Positions 12,172 to 24,625 of a stretch of 64,000 nucleotides of DNA are shown here, one piece after another. Within the stretch, counting starts at the first letter, position 1. Every line of letters starts with the position of its first letter. Where the stretch lies: the NCBI GenBank assembly GCA_028023455.1, contig JAQFVV010012498.1, forward strand, positions 2,298,001-2,362,000. The letters are read 5' to 3'. A program made the position numbers and the translations under genes. The notes below the pieces were generated by a model. It made no database searches and had not been told where the DNA came from. It was given only the letters and a program-made list of their open reading frames with translations. The DNA is from Epiperipatus broadwayi. Lineage: Eukaryota > Onychophora > Udeonychophora > Euonychophora > Peripatidae.

Positions 12172-14589
12172 TTCTGAAAGAAGTATGCTGTTAAATGTAA
12201 AGTGCTCTAATTCCTGAAGCCGTAACATAATTGTGTAAGGCAAATTTCCAATGTGGACTTCATACATTCTTATCCTTGCATCTGCTTTTACTATATGATC
12301 ATCCAGCATGAAGATTATTGACTCATTATTTTTAACTTTAGAATCAAGAAACCACAATATTTTTACTCAGTTGTCTAAGCTCTTAACTATAATATCAATT
12401 GAACTTTCTTGAAAGTAGCTTGAATATTTTTGTGAATAAAACTTTTTAAATATATTTACAAGCATGACAGACAAAACTAAATTATGGCCCTTATTTCCAT
12501 GAGATTGTAATGCACATTCCAAAAAGCAATTGGTCTCCAAAAGTGGATATTAAAATTTCCCTGATTTTGGAACCAGTTTTTATTTGATGATAACTTTTCA
12601 TTTCAGTATTTACAACTGCATATCACTTTCAAGTGAAAAAATATTGCACAAATTGGAAGAACTTGTTTAATATTAAATGTGCTATTGATAAACTTTATGA
12701 AAAAGAAAGGGTTAAGAGACAAGTGCTTTAAAAAGTTGACTATGCTCCAAAGGCACAAGTGGTGGAAGCACAACTGGAATAGGATTTAATAAAAAAATAT
12801 GAAAGAATAACATTGTGTGAAAATTGATGGTATATTAAAAAGGGTGACAATATTGATTATTCAATATAATAGAAGATATATAATGCAAATGATTTTTATA
12901 TATACTCCAACAAATTCTTATTATGATGAAGTGGTAGAAGATGTGCAAAAGGTTTTTGATTAGATTAATCAACATTTTGAAATTATCATGGGAGACCTTA
13001 ATGATAAAACTAGTAAATAATTGAAAGATGAAAATGCAGATAAATTTGGTTAAGATGATAGGAATGAGAAAGAGATACAGATTTCTTGAACTTGAAGGAA
13101 AAAATATATTATGATTTCTTTTTTTAAAAAAATGATAAACAGAAATGGACATGGAGACATCCAATTGGAGATACAGTAGAAGTGGATAATATTTTTACTA
13201 ACTGAAAATATGCATTTTAGGATTGTAAAGTTCTTGATAAATTCAACACAGGAAATGATCAGTGATTTATGAAATTATACTATAACACAAAAATTATTTT
13301 AAAAAAAAGTATATTTCTAATCTTCAGAAACATTTCCATGAATTTAAATTATAACTTGCAGATTGTTTAAAATATTAGTGGATTTTGAAGATAGTACAGA
13401 TTTGAACAAAAATCAATAGGTAGATAACTAATACATTATTAAAAACTGCAACAAAGATAGCTAGTCCAACAAAACAGCAATTAATCAATAAAATTTCTAC
13501 TGAGACAGTGAATTTATATAAAAAAGAGGAAGTATAAAATATGTAAAATGATTCACTAAGGAGAAATTAATATATAGAATTTTGTAAAATGATATGAAAA
13601 TGAATAATGATATAAGAAATATAATTGTAAATTATTGAGGAAGGCTATAGAAAAAAAAATAAAAGTATTAAAAATAAAAATAACATATTGACATTTGTAA
13701 AAAAAATATTTCTGAAATAAAAAAAAAACAGAAATGATATCATGAAATGTGTGGAAAAGATCTATAAAGAATTATATAGCAATAAAAAACTAAAATAAAC
13801 ATCCCCTATAATTGCATTGCCCAGCTATTTAAGTCAAGAAATAAGACATGCAATTAAATCTATGAAGAAGGGAAATACTTGGTAATGATGGAATTATAAT
13901 TGATATCTTAAAAAAAGCAGATGAAGAAATATAAAAATTATTAGAAAAGTTATATACCAAATGTCCAAATAATAAAGATGTACCTGTTTATTGGAAGAAT
14001 GCAGCACTAATATTGATATTTAAAAAAGATGATAAAGAAAGATATCAGAAATTGCATATCTATTAGTCTTTTATTAGATATATAGAACATTTTTACCAGG
14101 ATAATTAAACTCATATACAACAAACTTTGGATTTTAACCAACCAAAAGAAAAATCTGGATTTAAAAGTGGTTTTAGCACAATGGATTACATCCAAGAATT
14201 GAAAAAAGTTATGAAGAGGATAAATATATCTGAGTTGATATTATGCTTTGGATTTGTAGATAATGAAAAATGCATTTGATTCTATAAGCATTTATTCAGT
14301 GATTAAAGCACTGGATTATTAAGGTATATGCCCAGAACATTGACATATTTTGAAAAATATTAGCATTGAGAAATGTGTACAATGGGGTAACTTCATATTA
14401 CCAAATTTTTTTGCAGCAGTTTTGCAAGAAATATTTATGGATTAATTAAGAAACTAAGAGAGTTAAAGTAAATGAAGATTATTTAATTCATCTAAATCTG
14501 CAGATGCTTAAGAAATTCAGGAAATATTGCAATAATTACCAGATGAAATAACAAAATAGGACTAAAGATAAATGCTACAAAGACTAAAG

Positions 14590-14602
14590 TAATGTTCAAT
14601 TA
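14590..14602 (+). repeat. Target-site duplication, left (TAATGTTCAATTA)
   Basis: Thirteen bases identical to 16041-16053. The LINE sequence of copy 1 (AAAGTAATGTTTAATAGATT at about 10086-10105) contains only one version, which shows that the duplication arose on insertion of the element between them. Confidence 0.85.
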
Positions 14603-16040
14603 AGACAACGAGGATTGACAATTCTTCTACAAGCTTTGTGTTAAATGCTTAGCCAGAGCCAGCACTTAAAATATCTCTGTCAGGAACCCCTCCCCAAACC
14701 CCTGACCATGGTTTCATGCTTTGGCACTCCTCAGAGTGTCAGGGTAGGTTCAGACACTAGATCTAAAAATACTAACCCAAAGCCAGCATTTAACTAAAAG
14801 TTATCTATTGAGTGGAAAATCTGAAATTTTCAGACATCTACATGTTTTCAAACCCAGCTATCCATCTCAAATAGCTATATGGGGCTGATAGATCTTCAGC
14901 CATACCATAGAGTAGTTGTCTTAGCAATATAAAAATTGCATAAGACTTATGGCAGAGACTATAAATAATCAAAATAAGAGTCATAGATCACATGACTCTA
15001 TCTCTTAAGCTTGTAAGTTATAAAACAATGAGGATTGCCAATTCCTCTACAAGCTTTGTGTTAAATGCTTAGCCAGAGCCAGCACTGAAAATATCTTTGT
15101 CAGGAATGCCTTCCCAAACCCCTGACCATGGTTTCATGCTTTGGTACTTCTCAGAGAGGTGTCTGGGTAGGTTCAGACACTAGATCTAAAAATACCAACC
15201 CATAGCCAGCATTTAACTAAAAGTTAAATACTGAGTGGAAAATCTGAAATTTTCAGACATCTACATGTCTTCAAACCCAGCTATCCATCTAAAATAGCTA
15301 TATGGGGCTGATAGATCTTCAGCCATACCATATAGTAATTGTCTTAGCAATATAAAAATTGCATAAAACTTATGGCAGAGACTATAAATAGTCAAAATAA
15401 GAGTCATAGATCACATGACCACCTCTCTGAGAAGTGCCAAAGCACAAAACCATGGTCAGGGGTTTGGGGAGGGGTTCCTGACAGAGATATTTTAAGTGCT
15501 CACTCTGGCTAACCATTTAACATAAAGCTTGTAGAGGAATCGGCAATCATCATTGTTTTATAACTTACAAGCTTAAGAGATAGGGTCATGTGATCTATGA
15601 CTCTTATTTTGACTATTTATAGTCTCTGCCATAAGTCTTATGCAATTTTTATATTGCTAAGACAAGTACTATATGATATGGCTGAAAATCTATCAGCCCC
15701 ATATAGCTATTTGAGATGGATAGCTGGGTTTGAAAACATGTAGATGTCTGAAAATTTCAGATTTTCCACTCAATAGATAACTTTTAGTTAAATGCTGGCT
15801 TTGGGTTGGTATTTTTAGATCTAGTGTCTGAACCTACCCTGACACCTCTCTGAGGAGTGCCAAAGCCTGAAACCATGGTCAGGGGTTTGGGGAAGGGATC
15901 CTGACAGAGATATTTTAAGTGCTGGCTCTGGCTAAGCATTTAGCACAAAGCTTGTAGAGAAATTGGCAATCCTCATTGTTTTATAATTTAGAAGCTTAAG
16001 AGAGAGAGTCATGTGATCTATGACTCTTATTTTGACTATT
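14603..16040. mobile_element. Tandem-then-inverted fold-back element (420-bp unit) nested in LINE copy 2
   Basis: Built from one unit of about 420 bp. Unit 1 runs from 14603 to 15022, and unit 2 is a direct repeat from 15023 to about 15418. From about 15419 to 16040 the same unit continues in reverse orientation for about 1.5 units, so CACCTCTCTGA appears at 15420 and again 423 bp later. Marker blocks include AGCTATATGGGGCTGATAG, AACCCAGCTATCCATCT and ACCATGGTTTCATGC. The element is markedly less AT-rich than the host DNA, encodes nothing recognisable, and is flanked by a 13-bp target duplication. A long TSD fits target-primed retroposition better than cut-and-paste transposition. Confidence 0.85.
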
Positions 16041-16053
16041 TAATGTTCAATTA
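16041..16053 (+). repeat. Target-site duplication, right (TAATGTTCAATTA)
   Basis: Right-hand copy of the duplication at 14590-14602. LINE copy 2 resumes here, with TTTTCTTAAAAGC matching the TTTTCTCAAAA region of copy 1. Confidence 0.85.
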
Positions 16054-16683
16054 GTTTTCTTAAAAGCAAAAAATAAAGATTGATAATGATGCATTAAGTA
16101 AGGTTAATTGCTACAAATGCCTTGGTCAGATTATTAATGCAAATGGGAATATAATAAATGAAAATTAATGGTAGAATTAGACTTGGATGTAGAGCTTTTG
16201 ATAGAAATATCAAAAGGAAATATGCCTATGTATGTAAATAAAAATATTTTAAAAAAATAAATGTGTTTTACCACTTGTTACTTATGGACTTGAGAGTTGG
16301 ACACTTAACACAAAATCTATACAGAAACTTCAGACCACTCAATAAGTATGGAGGTATGTATAATTGAAATACATGGGTGAGATAACAACCAAATGTTATT
16401 GACATTATTGAAAAAATTAAGAAACTGAAGTGGAGCTGAGATGGGCACATTTCTAAAAAAGATAATAGTAGATGAACAGTTAAAATCTTAAATTGGATTC
16501 TAAGAAATTGCAAAATACGTAGAAAAAAAAACATATGAAATGAATAAAATAAATAATGAAGTATAATGGGTTAATGTAGAGGAAAGAGGCCACAGAAGCT
16601 GGATTAAAGTAGAAGAGAACTTCATTCTGTAGATAATAGTTGAAAATGACATTTAATTGTTGTTTTTAATAAAAACACTGATT

Positions 16684-16765
16684 ATATTTATATCAATGTT
16701 AAAATGAAGAAATATATATATATATATATATATATATTTCTTCATTTTAACATTGATATAAATAT
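16684..16765. repeat. (AT)n-cored perfect palindrome
   Basis: Unique arms of about 27 bp on each side of an (AT)n core are exact reverse complements; they include ATCAATGTTAAAATGAAGAA on the left. The structure lies about 35 bp downstream of the end of LINE copy 2. Confidence 0.9.
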
Positions 16766-16769
16766 ATAT

Positions 16770-18310
16770 ATATAATATTATATTATATTATAAAATAATA
16801 TTAGATGCTATAAAAAGTGCAAAATATTAAATGCTAAGCGCTTTCGAGGCGGGTTGCCTCATATTCATAGCAATACTGATCAGTGCAGAACAGAGAGGTA
16901 ACATTTATACTTTTAAATCGATATTTTAATGTTAAATATAAATTTTAATTGCTAAAGAATGTTTTATTAAGAATTGTTATTGGAAAATCAGGAAAAACAA
17001 GGTAATATTTAACTAGGTTTATTAATGTTTCAGTTATGATCATAAATAACTTTTGAAAGAACCATAAGAATGGATATATTATTTTAATACATAGATATTT
17101 ACAATTCTTTATTAATAAAATAAATAAAATTAATAACTAGGGCAATTTTAATATTGTCTTACCAAAAAAAAAATACTTATCCCCTCCTCAAACACACATC
17201 ATCTGTACCTTTGGATTTTACTATATCTATCAAATGAGCAAATTACATAAAGTGACAATTTTTTAAATTTAATTTTAACAATTTCTAAATGGTTGTTAAT
17301 CATGTGTATTTATTAAATTATAGTCAACAAAAGTAAAGAGAAAATGCAACTTTTATAAAGAACATTGAGAAAATATATAGTAGATTAATTTAAAACAATG
17401 GAAGAAAACATGTGATAGTATAATGCCATAGAATTATTAGAGCCATTTAAGTTTTTGGCATCTATAAATATATGTTTGAAATATGATGATGATAAATAAT
17501 ATTTTAAACAAAACACATTTTTGGTAAATGACTCGATACCACTCTTTTATTTAATTACAAATCAAACATTTTTATCTTAATTTCCAATTTAAGAAGGTGA
17601 AAAAAAAGTCTGATTGCTGCTAAGTTAAGTCAAACTTGAACGGCATTTGATCTCCAAAGCAAATGAACATATAATAATTAATAACTTTTATATAGGCTTT
17701 AAAATCTTACTTTTTGATTATTTTTATAAACTTATAATTACTTTTTTAATTTAGCAGTACTAATTACTTTTTTTTTTATTTTAGCTAACAGCCGTTTTTT
17801 TTTTTTAAAAATTGTTTTAATTTTTTTTTTATAGATACAATATTTCTTCATCTTTAATATTTGTCTATCTTTTTTTTTCTGATTTTTTTTTGTATTTATT
17901 TTTATACAAATTGTGAAAGAGTATAATTATTTTATCTTTGAAGCTTTTCGTTTCTTTCTTTATATTTTTGCTTTAGGATTATATTTCATTATCAGAGATG
18001 AATTTTATTTTTAAAATAATAAAAAGGTATAAAAACAAATCAGTTTCTTATGTTATAATTTCTTCTGAACAATTTTCATAATATGAATATTTCGATTTTT
18101 TTTTAAAGAACAATGTTTTTATCTATCAAATAATGTCAAGTATTCTATTAATTAGGTAGTTATATTATAAACAGGAGATTTTTCCTCTCTCTCTCTGATG
18201 TTTGATTCGCTTAAGAATATTAAAAACAACATCAAAGGATAAGAATCTTTTATATTAAAAATTTTAAATAAGCTTGTTTATCTTGTCCATGTAATAAACA
18301 TAATAAAAAT

Positions 18311-18350
<40 letters not shown>

Positions 18351-19040
18351 CACAGATAATTTCATGCAATGATAGTGCATCTACTTGCCAAACTTATAAC
18401 CTGAAAGTGAACCAGATAAAATTTGATTTTTTTTTTAGCTTTTAATTACATTCATAATTTTTATTTCAGCCATTCACTTTATAGAAAATTCAGACAACTA
18501 TTTAATGTCAGATGGTAAATAGTATATATAATTATTATTAGCTAGACGATAAAACAATGATGAAAAATTAATATGTAAGCACTCATCATTAAAAGTTAGC
18601 AAGTCTAAACAAAGTGAATTTTTTACTGCTCCATTATAAAGAGGTGTTGAAAAAGCTATTGACTTATAGTGAGATAGTAAAGCAGTTTTAGATTTTTTTT
18701 TATTTTTTTCTAAGTAATATGAAGTCAAATATGAAGTAATGAACTTACTTTATAAATCATAAAATTGCAAGCTTCTATTACAGATATTTATGGAGCAGTT
18801 AAAATAAGATACGGACACATAGGGACATGAATTTAAAAACTCCAATCTTTTTATTAGCTCTATTGGCCCAAATTTTATACCTCAAAATTTTAAAAGTTGA
18901 AATATTTCTGTATCTGAGAGTATATTTAAAATATTTTTTTAAATACAAAAAATGTGGTAAACCCAAAACAAAAGCAATAATATACAATCACCAGCAGAAT
19001 ATTAAAATGAACTGTAGTTGAAAAGAAAATATAAATTGAT
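16770..19040. other. AT-rich stretch, no gene recognised
   Basis: Holds long T tracts (17760-17900) and a compound (AC)n(AT)n microsatellite at about 18311-18352. Nothing else is recognised. Confidence 0.55.
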
Positions 19041-19149
19041 ATATATATATATTATTACGGTCAGGGATTTATGAGTCTTACCGTATCTTTCATACAGGGC
19101 GCCACCAGGCTATTTGAACCTGGAAAATTTATATAGTAGGCAGATATGT

Positions 19150-19375
19150 ACTGTTAAAGATCCAATTTTTATTTTATTAATTGTCAGCCCTAGTCACTAG
19201 CTCATGGAGTAGCAGTGGTTTAAGCATATTTATTAAAATGTATTTTTCATAAAGATTAAAAAAATAAACTAGATCACTGCCAATACTAATAACACAAAAG
19301 ATTTTATTCACATATATATAGGTGATAACACACAAACTTGAAAAATAATTACTATAAAAAAATTATGTTTTATGT

Positions 19376-19410
<35 letters not shown>

Positions 19411-19424
19411 TATTATTATTATTA

Positions 19425-19494
<70 letters not shown>

Positions 19495-19815
19495 CTTTTT
19501 TTAACTTTAATTTTTAAACTTAGAATGTTGAGCATAGATAGACTACCTAGATGACACATTTAAAAGATTTTCAAAACATTTGACTCCAGGCTAAAGGTCT
19601 GCAGCCACACCAACACTCGCTTCCCGATATATATCAGCAACCAATGCCATGTGAACATGTTAGCATAGAACTACGCTGACAGGAATGTGCATCTGACAGC
19701 GTCTGTCTGGCAAAAGAAACATGCATATAAAATAATAAAGAGAAAATGCTACATATGGACAGGAGAGCGGTCTATCTTGCCAACTTATAGTCCCTATCCA
19801 TAGAGCTGAAAGGGT
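19150..19815 (+). repeat. Dispersed repeat related to the loop/right arm of the 48-52 kb palindrome
   Basis: Shares ordered blocks with 50535-51125: ACTGTTAAGATC-like, then TTGTCAGCCC..CACTAGCTCA, then TCACTGCCA..AATAACACAAA, then AATAGACTAC.TAGAT, AGGCTAAAGGTC.GCAG, and GCCAACTTAT..TCC.ATCCATAG. The two copies are clearly homologous but diverged. The copy here contains an expanded trinucleotide tract at 19377-19493. No protein is recognised. Confidence 0.75.
19377..19493 (+). repeat. (CAT)n/(TTA)n trinucleotide microsatellite
   Basis: About ten CAT repeats passing into about thirty TTA repeats. The corresponding position in the homologous copy near 50.75 kb has no such expansion, so it grew after the copies separated. 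The His/Tyr-rich open frame across it is a by-product of the repeat. Confidence 0.95.
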
Positions 19816-19819
19816 CAAT

Positions 19820-21522
19820 GTTGTGGGAAGTAGTCCACATCCATTTCAATGCCATGACTACCTCTTTGGGGTCATGCATTCAGTTGAGGATGTTGCCCTG
19901 TGTGCTAACACACTTCACATTACATTAATATAAACATCCATATATCTCTCCACCAGCATTGACACAACTATGAAACAAATAGTCCAAAATCAAAACCCCT
20001 TAAAATTAACATATACTTAAATGATTCTAAGTAGCTATCTACATCCAACTTAAATTTAAGTCAATTTAATAATTTAATCCTTTTAAAAAACCCTTTAGTT
20101 TAAGGTTTTTAACTTATTTTAAAATTACATTGTATTCAACTTATTTTTACATCAAATAATAGATTTGACCTATTTTTTTTTTTAAATCTAATAATGCACA
20201 AATAATGATACATGTTTGATTTTATCTTTAAATTCATTTGCAAGCATAAACTCCTACCCTATTACAAACATACCCTATACTAAGCATAAATAAAAAAAAA
20301 TTATAACACATATTTTAAAAAGATTACATTTAAACTTTAGATAAGACTTTTAAAATTGTAAGGTTTTATAAGAAATAAAGTTCAGATTTGATCAAGAGAG
20401 AAAGTCTACAGTTCATATTTAAAGAAAAATAAAGTTCAGAGATTTTAAATTGAAGAGTTTATATTTCATTTTTATCATTTATAATTTATACTTTCCTTTC
20501 TCTGTGCTCGTTCCTTCACAACGAAGATCTGAGTTTATGCAAGGGCCATTTCTTGTGGACGATGATGATTTATGAAGATTTCCAATGATTTCTGAAGACA
20601 TTACTAGTGGTTTGATCCTGGGATCCATGGAGATGAAAGCTGCCTTTGGCCGGATAACCAAGGGAAGCACAATTAAACTGATTACATTTTTGGTAACAGT
20701 GACAATAACTTTTTTAACTTTTCAGCAACGACAAACGAATTCAAAATTCTAATCTTGTCTAATTACTTATTTCTTTTGAATTTTTCCTTTTATAGTCCTG
20801 AGGCTTCTTATCTAAGAATGTTTGGATCCATCAAACATATTCAGTAGATTTTCCTCTGTGGTCTGTGTATATCTTGGGCAGAAAAAGCAAGCCTTTTGTT
20901 TCTATTTCTTGACTCTTATCTATTTTGTAATAATCCTTTTAATAGTCATTTTGCCCTAAGGATCTGTTTGTAATTTTATTTTTGTTAAAAACTCTCATTA
21001 TTTTTAAGATTAAAAGGTTTTTATTATATTTATTTAAAAATTAAAATCTTTGCTTCGATTTTATAATTTTTTTAGCTTATTTTATTTTAATATTTAAACT
21101 AAACTTATTAATAAATTAATAACTCATTATTTGTGCATTTTGAACATCTGTGCTTTTAATTCAGTATTAGATATTTATAAAAAAAAATTTACATACTAAA
21201 ATTTAAATGTAACATCTATATATATATCCCATTACATATCGAACTTATTAAAAAAAAAATAAAAAAAAAGACTTTAGTTAGGGTTTGTAGTAATTGACAA
21301 TAGTAATGCGTTAAGGTTCTTTTTTTTCTTCTAATAATTACTCACACACACACAAAAAAAAACTATTCTCCCCCAAATTTTTACATCAGCTGAGCAGCTC
21401 CCAATAGACAGTTCCCAACTTACTTTTTTATTTATTATTATTAATTAGACTTTCCTAAAATTACTTTTTAAATATTATATTTCATATGTTTTCTTTCTTA
21501 CGTGTATGCATGCATATGTGCG

Positions 21523-21571
<49 letters not shown>

Positions 21572-21600
21572 GATTATCTTTATTATTATAATAAATTACT
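19820..21600. other. Mostly unassigned; one unrecognised 63-codon frame
   Basis: AT-rich DNA with an (AT)n at about 21524-21568. The segment at 20479-20670 is less AT-rich and, on the minus strand, has a 63-codon open frame (RPKAAFISMDPRIKPLVMSS region). I cannot assign it to a family; it may be a transposon relic. Nothing else is recognised. Confidence 0.4.
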
Positions 21601-21602
21601 GT

Positions 21603-22701
21603 AAAGTTAAAACTAAAACAGGCAAAATTCTCCATAGTACCACTCAATGCAAGCCAGAGTAATCAATGGATGCCAGAAGACGTGTGCCTAAAATCCCTAT
21701 CTAGTGCATACTCATCCAATATCCTTAAACAAGTTTTTAGTTTGTGACTTTCATCAGTGAAGAGCCTTGGATCTGAAAGCACTGTACCTAGATCTTAAGA
21801 TCTAATGCAACTCTAAAGCAGCCATCTTTTATCTCTACTTAACTACAAAACTATGAGAATAAAATTGAAACTCAATGATATTTTCAATCCAAGATCATTA
21901 ACTTATATAGACATATAGGTCTGAACTCAGTTTAGTACCCATACATTTTGGTATCTTTGGTTTTTTAACAACCATAGCCACTACTATCTTATTAGGCATG
22001 ATTGGTATTAAACCACTAACATCACATGATCACCATTTCTTATGCTTGCTCATTTAAAACAGGAAAAACTTTCCATACAGTAGTGACACTCACTGCAAGG
22101 CTAATCAATAGATACCAGAAGGCTTTCATCAGTTGATTACTCTGATTTGCGCTGAGTGGCACTACTGGGTGGAGAGTTTTGCCTGCTTAGTAACAGTTAT
22201 GAACAAGTATAAGAAATGGTAATCATGTGATGTTTAATAGTTTAATCCCAATCCTGTCTAATAGGGTAGTGGTGACTATGGTTATTAAATAACCAAAGGC
22301 ACTAAAGTATATGGGTACTGAACTGAGTTCAGACTTATATGACTATATAAGCTAATGAACTTGGATTAAAAATATTATGTTTTCAATTTTATTCTCATAG
22401 TTTTGTAGTTAAATAGAGATAAAAGGTGGCTGGTGGAGGGTTGCATTATCTAGATTCAATGCTCTCAGATCCAAAGCTTTTCATTGACAACAGTCACAAG
22501 CTATAAACTAGTGTTGGGGATATTATCTTAGGCACTAGATAGGGATTTTATGCACAAGACTTCTGGCATCCATTGATTACTTTGGCTTGTACTGAGTAGC
22601 ATAACTGTATGGAGAGTTTTAATTGTTTTAATAATAGTTATGAGCAAGCATAAGAAATGGGGCTCGTGATGTTTAGTGGTTTAAAGTCAAAACTAAAACA
22701 T
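21603..22701. mobile_element. Second tandem-then-inverted fold-back element (about 445-bp unit)
   Basis: A unit starting CAGGCAAAATTCTCCATA (about 21619) begins to repeat directly at about 22066 (CAGGAAAAACTTTCCATA). After about 50 bp of the second direct copy the sequence turns over (about 22115) and the unit is read in reverse, with more than one reverse pass ending near 22683. It is flanked by AAAGTYAAAACTAAAACA at 21603-21620 and 22684-22701 (18 bp, one mismatch), a likely target duplication. The plan is the same as the 14.6-16.0 kb element, but I see no sequence similarity between the two units. No coding capacity. Confidence 0.75.
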
Positions 22702-23730
22702 AAGTACAGATGATTATAGATTCAAAGTTCCAATTCTCTTATCAACTGTGCTGTACTCAAAACATTATTCATCACAACTCACACTCATATATATATATAT
22801 TGTGCCCTTTTGTATGGGTCATCATCTAATTTTTGTGTTAATCTGTTAAAAAATTTTGAATTTAAGATATATGTGAATATGTGATGTTAATTTTGCTTAT
22901 GGTAATATTTCAAAAAGTTTAATGAAAGCAATCTATGAGTATTTGATATGTGAAATTGTGCTGAAATTGAGAGAGACATTTTAAGTGAAGATGATAGTAG
23001 TATATGATTGGGAAAACTGGCCATAGTTAATACTGCATTAATAAATATAATAAATAAAAGTTTGAATTTAAAAGTGTTTAAAAGACAAGTTAAAATTAAA
23101 TGCATATATTTATTGTTGATAAAATAATGTTATAAAAGAATATAAATATTTTTTAATTATTATAAATACTTAAATAGAAGATTAATATTTGATTTTAATA
23201 ATATCGAATAATTATTTTAAAATCTGTTATAATATCTTATTTATTTTTAAAAATAAATATTTGTTTTAAAAATGCAATTGTTAGTTATTTTTAGATTATG
23301 AGAAGCGTTTCTTTTGTTGTAAAAAACAGATGTTAGTTAGATACGCACACACATGCTTGGAAGTTATCTAATAAAGTTGCATAACTATTTTAAAATCATG
23401 TTATAAAATTTATAAATAATACGTAAGCTATCACGAAATAAATAAAGATAAATCAATGTAGAATATTAAATCTGATTTTTAAAAGTATTGCTTTAAAAAT
23501 ATAACGTATAAAAAAGACTAAGTTTATTTTAAATAATCTTATAAAAGTTAAAATTAAAATTAAGTAAGTAAAAATATTTTAAAAGAATGTTTAGTGGATT
23601 TAAATAAACGATAAGGATTATTTTAAAATTTAATAATGTAATAAATATTAAATATTAAATAAGTCATAATTTATTTTTAATTTTGTGTTGTTAGTAAATA
23701 TGTAAATAAGCCAGCAAGTTGATTGTTTAA
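22702..23730. other. AT-rich stretch with nothing firm
   Basis: Contains a short (AT)n at 22787-22800 followed by TTGTGCCCTTTT, similar to the junction at 2447. No gene is recognised. Confidence 0.5.
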
Positions 23731-23735
23731 ATGTA

Positions 23736-23769
23736 CCAATCAAATGGGAAGTTTCTTATGGTATAAAAG
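23736..23769 (+). promoter_or_regulatory. CCAAT box plus TATA box (promoter-like)
   Basis: CCAAT at 23736-23740 and TATAAAAG at 23762-23769, followed by less AT-rich sequence. The spacing between the two motifs is shorter than in a typical promoter. It lies about 320 bp upstream of the candidate first coding exon (24083). Motifs this short occur by chance in AT-rich DNA, and the clue is their combination with the exons downstream. Confidence 0.35.
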
Positions 23770-24082
23770 CTTAGTTCAATTGTTAGGAGGGGACTTTGTG
23801 ATTGAATTTTCAAGTTAATTGTGTTATTAAAAATAGCAAAGTAAATTTGATAGACGCTCTCAAAATCAATTTTAAAATTACAAGAGTGTCGTTATAAATA
23901 ATTTATAAAATTGTTAAATGATAGACATGCAGTGTTAATTTAATTTTTCCTTATCAATCGTCTCTATATTGAAGCTCAATTTACAAGCAAATAGTCATGG
24001 GAACATCATATATAGAGAAAATATATCGGAAAATTTATACTAGAAATACGACAAACGCTGGATTAGTTCGGAAAGTTACGAG

Positions 24083-24489
24083 ATGGAGAAAAGTAGTATT
24101 TTGGACGGTATATAATTTTAAAAGCTAATTAATATTGACTATTAGAAAATAGATATTTTAAAGAATAAAATACTTCTTTATGAAGAAAATATTTTTGCAA
24201 GTTATAAATTTAAATATATATCTTAAGTAAAGATATTAGAAATAAAAGTAGTTTTATAAATACTTGCCTTATTAAGTCTTTATGTTTTAAAAGACTGAAT
24301 GTTGACAATTTTAAAAGGCAAATAAATTAATAGTATAATTAGCTAAAAGTCTTAATATAATAAAATTATTATATTAAAATAGTCTAAACGCTGGTTGTTT
24401 TAGATGAAGAAGCTTATTCTTACCTGGATATTTTGTTAAGAAATGCGCAAGTAATACGTGGACGTCCAAGTCAATTAAAAATTAAATGA
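24083..24489 (+). CDS. Candidate two-exon small gene, unrecognised (36 residues)
   Basis: Exon 1 coding part 24083-24107 starts at ATG and ends at GGACG with a GTATAT donor. Exon 2 is 24404-24489, after the acceptor TGGTTGTTTTAG, and ends at TGA. The frame is open through the join and gives 36 residues ending a stretch that includes DDEEAYSYLDILLRNAQ. Exon 1 ends and exon 2 begins in the same phase (phase 1). The segment keeps several CpG dinucleotides, unlike its surroundings. Another possible phase-1 exon of 126 bp follows (24626-24751), so the gene could be longer and alternatively spliced. I do not recognise the protein. It has no signal peptide or membrane segment. It may equally be an old retroelement fragment or chance. 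Confidence 0.28.
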
Positions 24490-24625
24490 TAATTTTATTA
24501 ACTATAGACTAATTTAGAAATAATAACTTTAAATAATTTTCATTAAGGAACTGGATCCGGAGCCTATAAACTATTTTAATTTTATTTTATTTTTCTTGTG
24601 GGGAATTTTTATTTTATTTTAAAAG

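Larger units (their letters stand above)
12167..16650 (+). mobile_element. Decayed LINE copy 2, same family, interrupted
   Basis: Aligns along its length with copy 1. The 5' UTR is at 12167-12463 and the start region is at 12464 (ATGACAGACAAA in both copies). The endonuclease region at about 12600-13280 still reads MGDLND where copy 1 lost its GDFN box. The RT region is at about 13840-14600 and the C-terminal part at 16054-16650. It is riddled with stops, frameshifts and small deletions, so it is much older than copy 1. A 1438-bp fold-back element is inserted between 14602 and 16041. Several open frames on the opposite strand of this region are shadows. Confidence 0.82.

Noticed and set aside
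19050-19066. ATTATTACGGTCAG shared with the minus strand near 59.88 kb
   Set aside because: Only 14 bases match, without flanking similarity or a primer-binding site at 19 kb; too short to link the loci.
19372-19554. His- and Tyr-run frame (60 codons)
   Set aside because: Generated by the (CAT)n(TTA)n repeat.
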